Shown here: piece by piece, positions 59,876 to 64,000 of the stretch
How positions within the stretch are numbered: position 1 is the stretch's first letter
How the letters are laid out: the number at the start of each line of letters is the position of its first letter
From: JAGVSV01 sp050952845
GTDB taxonomy: Bacteria; Bacillota; Clostridia; Christensenellales; Aristaeellaceae
Reading direction: 5' to 3'
DNA length: 64,000 nucleotides
Assembly: GCA_050952845.1 (NCBI GenBank)
Contig: JBMNLP010000001.1
Coordinates: forward strand, 1,860,001 to 1,924,000
Position numbers and translations under genes: made by a program
The notes under the pieces: generated by a model
The model's database searches: none
The model's input: the letters and a program-made list of their open reading frames with translations, nothing else
What the model was told of the DNA's origin: nothing

Positions 59876-61153
59876 TTAATGCACACCGGCAAAGGCTTCC
59901 GACAGCACCCTGCCCTGTGCATCCCGCAGGTAGAGCCCTGCTGCCTTTGCCAGCGTCGGCGCAATGTCCACAACCTCTGCAGCCTCTAACCGAACCCCTT
60001 CCCTGAATGGAGGGCCAGCCAGCCACATCAGCACCTTTGCCGCTGGCCTGTCCAGACCGAAGCCGTGCGTTGCACAGCTGGGCCGCTGGTCCAGCGTGTC
60101 GACGATTTCAACGCCATGTTCGGCTTCAACAGCTAAGTCAACGCCGTCCCCCAGGCGCAGGTCGCGCAGTTCCCGGCGGCTGTACACATGCCGCAGCTTC
60201 AAATCGGCCTTGTGCTCATTCAGCAGCGTTTCGATATGGCTGCGGCGGCTGCGTTCACATAGGATATAGGCACCAAAGCCCAGGGTCTGTGCGCGGGCAG
60301 GGATGCCCTGCACTACCAGCCACTCGTCCAGCGCAAGGATGCCCCGTACGTCCTCATGGCCATGATCGCTGACAACCGCCACAATGGTCTGGTCCAGCGC
60401 ACGGACGTTTTCCAGCGCCGCCAGCAAGCGGCCCACCGCTTCATCCAGCCTGATCAGCGCCGCGCCGGCTTCGGGGCTGTCAGTGCCATGCGCGTGTCGC
60501 GCGGCATCGCAATCCACCAGGTGAATGGTCATCATATCCGGCATGTGTTGGCGTTTACGCCGGGCTGAGGGCTCGACATCGCCGGCTGCGCCGACTTTCA
60601 TACCGGGGTAGTAGTGTTTGCCGATCAGCTTTTCCAACAGCAGCGTGGCATACCGGTCGAGGTGGGGTTGTTTTATTGAGGGCCTGGTACGCCCATAGAG
60701 GATTTCATTCTTCAATATCCAGGCCGCGCTGCCCTGACGCAGCATCTTCAGCACCTGGCTTTCACCGGGCAGCGCCAGGGCTTCAGGGAAATTATACCGG
60801 ATGCCCCTGTGCTTGCCCGTGGTCGGCCACAGGATGGACGCCACCTCGCGCCCGGCACGGGCTGCCGCCTGGTGCAGGGTGTCCGCCTGTATATGCCTGG
60901 CTTCCCAGTACCAGGGCCGCCTGCCCGGCGGCCGCCGCGGCATGAACAGCTCGTTGTGGAGGATGCCGTGCCGCTCGGGGTAGCAGCCGGTGATGATGCT
61001 CGCGTGAATGGGATAGGTAAGCGTCGGATAGATGGTGCGCACCTGATCGCAGAATACACCGCGCCTGGCCAAATCACCCAGGTGCGGCAACGACAACAGC
61101 GTCGCCGCGTCGGCGGCGCAGACGGCATCCAGGCTGATCAGCAACAGGCGCAT
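59876..61153 (-). CDS. Alkaline phosphatase superfamily protein (nucleotide pyrophosphatase/phosphodiesterase type)
   Basis: 425 residues of the AP/NPP superfamily. Metal and nucleophile residues are visible: Asp9 in LLISLDAV, the Thr nucleophile in YPTLTYPIHASIITG (about residue 46), HLVDCDAARHAHG, VVSDHGHEDV and ATHGFGLDRPAAKVLMW. These enzymes hydrolyse phosphodiester or phosphate monoester bonds using two zinc ions. There is no signal peptide, unlike many NPPs, so a cytoplasmic role is likely. It starts 3 bases after the TPM-domain gene. Substrate unknown; possibly a cyclic or lipid-linked phosphodiester. Confidence 0.88.
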   Translation of the reverse strand: MRLLLISLDAVCAADAATLLSLPHLGDLARRGVFCDQVRTIYPTLTYPIHASIITGCYPERHGILHNELFMPRRPPGRRPWYWEARHIQADTLHQAAARAGREVASILWPTTGKHRGIRYNFPEALALPGESQVLKMLRQGSAAWILKNEILYGRTRPSIKQPHLDRYATLLLEKLIGKHYYPGMKVGAAGDVEPSARRKRQHMPDMMTIHLVDCDAARHAHGTDSPEAGAALIRLDEAVGRLLAALENVRALDQTIVAVVSDHGHEDVRGILALDEWLVVQGIPARAQTLGFGAYILCERSRRSHIETLLNEHKADLKLRHVYSRRELRDLRLGDGVDLAVEAEHGVEIVDTLDQRPSCATHGFGLDRPAAKVLMWLAGPPFREGVRLEAAEVVDIAPTLAKAAGLYLRDAQGRVLSEAFAGVH

Positions 61154-61156
61154 CGC

Positions 61157-61954
61157 TTACTTCCTGAACCCAAATATCTTCGTAAAGCCAAACAAGCCGA
61201 TGATCCACCCCAATGGGCCGCATCCGCGCCTAGCGCCCCGTTTCCCCTTTTTCCTGCCAAACAAAAAGTATAATACCAGGCCGGTAAATATCACCTTGCC
61301 AGCGTTCCATCCGGTATCGCCCTCGACGCTTCGGCGCACAGCGTTATCCGAACCGGGGAACCGTTCGCTATCCAGACCAATTTCGCCGATGATGTCATGC
61401 AGCCAGTCTGCGCCGAACAAGGGCCTGGACGCCGGTATTTGGGTGGCGGGCTGTTCCAGGGCGCCGAACAAGCCATCGGCGCTAAGGCGTTCGCCTGCGC
61501 CGTTTGCTATCACGCGCGCTGCGGTAAGCAGGAAGGAAGCCGCCGCTTCGTCATAATCGCGCGCCATAAAAGGCGTCCGAAACTGTGTGGACAGCAGGGA
61601 GTCCAGCGTACTCTGCTCCAAGTAAGGCTGTACCTGGCTGCCGGCAACCGCGGCGTATCTCTCCTCGCCGATCACCATCAGCAGCAGGATGGTGTTGTCG
61701 CTGTCCTCTGACTGAGCCAGCGCCTGCCCGGCATACTGCGCAACCGCCGCACCATCTAAAAAATGGCGCGTCATCACCGCTGCTTTGATGCCTGCCGCCT
61801 TGTCCAGCCGCCGGCTCAGCTCCGCGATATCGCGGGCTGTTTCCTCGCTGAGCACCAGCGCCGAATCCTGTACGGAAGGCTGCGCTGCATAGGCGCCCGC
61901 CGCCATTGTCAACAACAAGAACGCAGCCAACAGCGAAATGAAACGGGTTGTCAT
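61157..61954 (-). CDS. TPM-domain membrane protein (YgcG-like)
   Basis: 265 residues. A signal peptide (about 1-23, ending AYAAQP) leads into a TPM domain (about 30-170: LSEETARDIAELSRRLDKAAGIKAAVMTRHF, NTILLLMVIGEERYAAVAG). A single membrane span lies near 222-238 (VIFTGLVLYFLFG), and a short Gly/Arg-rich cytoplasmic tail ends in FGFTKIFGFRK. TPM proteins such as YgcG and photosystem II TLP18.3 have phosphatase-like or assembly roles. It overlaps the LemA-like gene by 4 bases, a frequent TPM-LemA pairing. Confidence 0.85.
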   Translation of the reverse strand: MTTRFISLLAAFLLLTMAAGAYAAQPSVQDSALVLSEETARDIAELSRRLDKAAGIKAAVMTRHFLDGAAVAQYAGQALAQSEDSDNTILLLMVIGEERYAAVAGSQVQPYLEQSTLDSLLSTQFRTPFMARDYDEAAASFLLTAARVIANGAGERLSADGLFGALEQPATQIPASRPLFGADWLHDIIGEIGLDSERFPGSDNAVRRSVEGDTGWNAGKVIFTGLVLYFLFGRKKGKRGARRGCGPLGWIIGLFGFTKIFGFRK

Positions 61955-62505
61955 ACGCCATCCCCCGTCACAAACAGGTCAAGCTGGCCGATGCCCAGCA
62001 GCGCAGCCACCCGCCCGCTGAAGGTGCCCTGCAGGCGCCTGTTGAAGCCTGCGGCAGCTTTATTATATGTCTCATCCTCTGCCCACGCTGCGCATGTGTC
62101 CAGCGCATGAGGCAGCATCTGCGCAGCATACATCATGTCCCTGTTGTCCTTCTGAACCGAGGGCAGATCGGTTAGCGCAGACAGCACCGCTCTGGCACTG
62201 ACATCAAAATCGTCATTCGCCGCTGCCAGTTGCTCCAGCTTGTTGTCGGTACTGAGCAGCGCCACGTCACGCTTCAGCATAACAATCCGGGGATCATCCT
62301 CCGGCAGGTGCCGCCCGGCCACCGTCAGGATGTTGTGCCCTACCCCTGCCTTGGCCTGCAGCACCTCGGACAGCGAAGCGCTGATATCTAGGATGTCATC
62401 GCGCTCGGCACGCCAGCCCTTGTATGCGCCCCAACCTACCGCCACCGCCATCATGCATACCATGAGCACAAAGGCTGTAACGATAGCAGTTTTCCCTTTC
62501 ATCAA
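61951..62505 (-). CDS. lemA: LemA family membrane protein
   Basis: 184 residues. An N-terminal membrane anchor (about 7-27) is followed by a helical periplasmic/extracellular domain. The LemA signature near the C-terminus is recognisable but diverged: ETYNKAAAGFNRRLQGTFSGRVAALLGI, against the common YNxAVxxYNxxIxxFPxxxxA. LemA proteins have no firm function but pair with TPM proteins, as here. It lies 16 bases after telA. Confidence 0.75.
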   Translation of the reverse strand: MMKGKTAIVTAFVLMVCMMAVAVGWGAYKGWRAERDDILDISASLSEVLQAKAGVGHNILTVAGRHLPEDDPRIVMLKRDVALLSTDNKLEQLAAANDDFDVSARAVLSALTDLPSVQKDNRDMMYAAQMLPHALDTCAAWAEDETYNKAAAGFNRRLQGTFSGRVAALLGIGQLDLFVTGDGV

Positions 62506-62521
62506 GCTGTTTTCCCCTGTA

Positions 62522-63745
62522 TCAACCGTTGATCAGGCGGTTTTTCAGCTCATTTTCCATCGTTGCAAGCGTTTTTTCCGCTTCAGCGCGCTTCTGGCGC
62601 CCTTCCGACTGTATACGAACGACCTCGTTCATGGTGTCGATCAACGACTGGTTGGTTTTTACCAGCGTTTCGATATCGATGATGCCGCGCTCGGCTTCCT
62701 TGGCCGTTTCCACCGTACCCATCTTAAGGGTTTCGGCGTTCTTGGTCAGCAGCTCGTTGGTCATGTCGGTGACGGCGCGCTGGGCTTTCATAGCCTGCCT
62801 GGAATGCTCCATGCCGATAGCCAGCACCATCTGATTCTTCCACAGCGGCAGCGTGTTGACCAGCGTCGACTGGATGCGCTCGATCAATAGCGCGTTGTTG
62901 TTTTGCAGCAGGCGGATCTGCGGCGCCATCTGCAGGGAAATCTGCCTGGTCAACTTCAGGTCATGCAGCTTTTTCTCAAACCGATCGGCAGCCGAAGCTA
63001 AGTCGCCGGCTTTCTGCGCGTCCATGGTGTCCCTGGTCTGCTCGGCCTTGGCGCGGGCTGTCGCCAGCTCGCCTTCACGGAACTCCTTCAGACGCAGCTC
63101 GCCAGCGGCAATGTACATTGTCAACTCCCTGAAATACTGCAGGTTCATGTCATAGAGGTGGTTGAGCATTGACACGTCCTTCAGCAGCTGTACCTGATGC
63201 GTTTCCAAAGCGCCGGCGATGTTTTCAACATTTTTCGAGACATGATCGAACCGCGAGCGAACCTGGGCAATGTACTTTTCTGCGCTGGTGAACAGCGCGC
63301 GCAAACCCTTGGGCTTTTCCGTCGAGCTTTCGAAGGTTTCGAGCTCGCCGATCAGCTTTGTCAGCATGTCGCCGATGTCGCCGGCATCTTTGTTCTGGAT
63401 TTCTTCCAGGATGCTATCGGCAAAATCGGATACCTTTTTCTGCGCGTCAGCGCCGTATAGCATCGCATGCTGCGGGTCGGCAATGTCGATCTGTTTGGAA
63501 AACTCCTCGACAACCGTCTTTTCCTCCTGGCTGAGCGTGGAATCAAGCTGCGCCGCAATCGCCGCCTGCGCATCGGGCGCCCCAGGCGCCTGCTGCTGCG
63601 CGGTTTCGAAGCTGTTGACAACCTCTTCCACCCTGAACTTGTCCGCCGCTTCCGGCGAAAGCGTCAGCACGGGGACGGGTGTGCTGTGTGCTGGCGTTGC
63701 GGCAGCGGTATCGGTATGCCCGGTGTTTTGTTGATGTTCCGACAT
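62522..63745 (-). CDS. telA: Toxic anion resistance protein TelA family
   Basis: 407 residues, the usual TelA length, largely alpha-helical with coiled-coil character. Hallmarks include VVEEFSKQIDIADPQHAMLYGADAQKKVSDFADSIL, the central YIAQVRSRFDHVSKNVENIAGALE and NLQYFRELTMYIAAGELRLKE, and ALLIERIQSTLVNTLPLWKNQMVLAIG. It was named for tellurite resistance but commonly pairs with XpaC and may act in envelope stress. The N-terminus is Thr/Pro/Ala-rich and disordered. It follows xpaC by 3 bases. Confidence 0.93.
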   Translation of the reverse strand: MSEHQQNTGHTDTAAATPAHSTPVPVLTLSPEAADKFRVEEVVNSFETAQQQAPGAPDAQAAIAAQLDSTLSQEEKTVVEEFSKQIDIADPQHAMLYGADAQKKVSDFADSILEEIQNKDAGDIGDMLTKLIGELETFESSTEKPKGLRALFTSAEKYIAQVRSRFDHVSKNVENIAGALETHQVQLLKDVSMLNHLYDMNLQYFRELTMYIAAGELRLKEFREGELATARAKAEQTRDTMDAQKAGDLASAADRFEKKLHDLKLTRQISLQMAPQIRLLQNNNALLIERIQSTLVNTLPLWKNQMVLAIGMEHSRQAMKAQRAVTDMTNELLTKNAETLKMGTVETAKEAERGIIDIETLVKTNQSLIDTMNEVVRIQSEGRQKRAEAEKTLATMENELKNRLING

Positions 63746-63748
63746 GAG

Positions 63749-64000
63749 TCAGCCCTCCTTTTTAGCCTGCGCCTGATCGGTCTGTCTGGTGGAGCGCATG
63801 GTGACGCCCTGTCCGATGAGGCTGTCCTGTTTCAGCATGGTTTCCAATACGTCGATATCGGTGGATATATCCAGCATGTTGTCATGATACAGGGTATCCA
63901 GCTGCTTTTTAAATGCGCCGAGCACAACATCCATCGCGTCCTCGATCTTCCTGCGGGTGACGTCGGCGTTTTCCCCTTTGACGCCACGCTCATCCATCTG
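63749..64000 (-). CDS. xpaC: XpaC family protein (5-bromo-4-chloroindolyl phosphate hydrolysis), C-terminal part
   Basis: The last 83 residues of a gene that runs off the window; the frame is open to base 64000. DVTRRKIEDAMDVVLGAFKKQLDTLYHDNMLDISTDIDVLETML matches the conserved C-terminal end of XpaC proteins, which lie directly upstream of TelA in many Firmicutes, as here. XpaC is a membrane-associated protein with no proven enzymatic role. Confidence 0.75.
   Translation of the reverse strand, partial: QMDERGVKGENADVTRRKIEDAMDVVLGAFKKQLDTLYHDNMLDISTDIDVLETMLKQDSLIGQGVTMRSTRQTDQAQAKKEG

Overview
The window is chromosomal DNA from a GC-rich, anaerobic member of the Firmicutes, most likely class Clostridia. 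Several things point there: Bacillota-type regulators (PurR, WhiA, a Crh/HPr-like protein), AsnA beside a type III glutamine synthetase, a Rho with a long disordered N-terminal insertion, the tig-clpP-clpX-lon-engB order, a ribosomal L10 leader, frequent TTG starts with strong AGGAGG sites, and a B12-dependent glutamate mutase / methylaspartate pathway typical of amino-acid-fermenting clostridia. I see no insertion sequence, prophage, integrase or CRISPR array. Coding density is very high and many neighbours overlap by 1-20 bases.

Layout. 1-1410: 3' end of a probable solute-binding protein, a sugar O-acetyltransferase (-), and two tRNA-Met genes (elongator and initiator, -). 1.6-8.6 kb (+): purR, pth, mfd, then a DUF5685 / DnaJ-domain / zinc-ribbon membrane protein trio. 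8.6-13.3 kb (-): beta-galactosidase, glycerophosphodiester phosphodiesterase, sortase B. 13.4-14.6 kb (+): a small zincin and an AAA ATPase, overlapping. 14.6-15.8 kb (-): a flippase-like membrane protein. 16.1-20.7 kb (+): MFS transporter, then asnA and glnN, closed by a strong terminator. 20.7-25.8 kb (-): galM, rho, degV, ttcA-like. 26-28.8 kb (+): DUF4956 protein, VTC-domain protein, RlmD-type RNA methyltransferase. 28.8-34.4 kb (-): the glutamate mutase operon glmS-glmL-glmE-mal plus an alanyl-tRNA-synthetase-related P-loop protein. 34.4-40.9 kb (-): tig, clpP, clpX, lon, engB (protein quality control). 41.3-45.1 kb (+): NYN-LOTUS protein, glycosyltransferase, DUF1858 protein, ferritin-like protein, murG. 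45.1-48.5 kb (-): a catalytically dead VanY homologue, crh-like, whiA, murB. 48.7-50.8 kb (+): secreted CHAP-domain protein and rplJ-rplL with its leader. 50.8-55.0 kb (-): ligA and pcrA. 55.2-58.9 kb (+): sbcD-sbcC. 58.9-64 kb (-): a compact run xpaC-telA-lemA-TPM-phosphodiesterase-MBL.

Functional picture. Glutamate can be fermented through 3-methylaspartate, while AsnA and GlnN fix ammonia into amides. The proteostasis block (trigger factor, ClpXP, Lon), DNA maintenance (Mfd, LigA, PcrA, SbcCD) and envelope genes (MurB, MurG, sortase, CHAP protein) are ordinary housekeeping.

The most unusual signal is upstream of glmS. A perfect 14-bp inverted repeat (34336-34349 / 34391-34404) brackets a near-consensus promoter, and one arm contains the glmS Shine-Dalgarno sequence. 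This is the architecture either of an invertible (phase-variable) promoter or of an RNA hairpin that silences translation of read-through transcripts. Other points of note are a 70-bp near-palindrome and helically phased 10-bp repeats between tig and the NYN-LOTUS gene, and two enzyme-family proteins (VanY-like and MBL-like) that have lost their metal ligands. All calls come from reading the sequence and from family knowledge; no database search was run.
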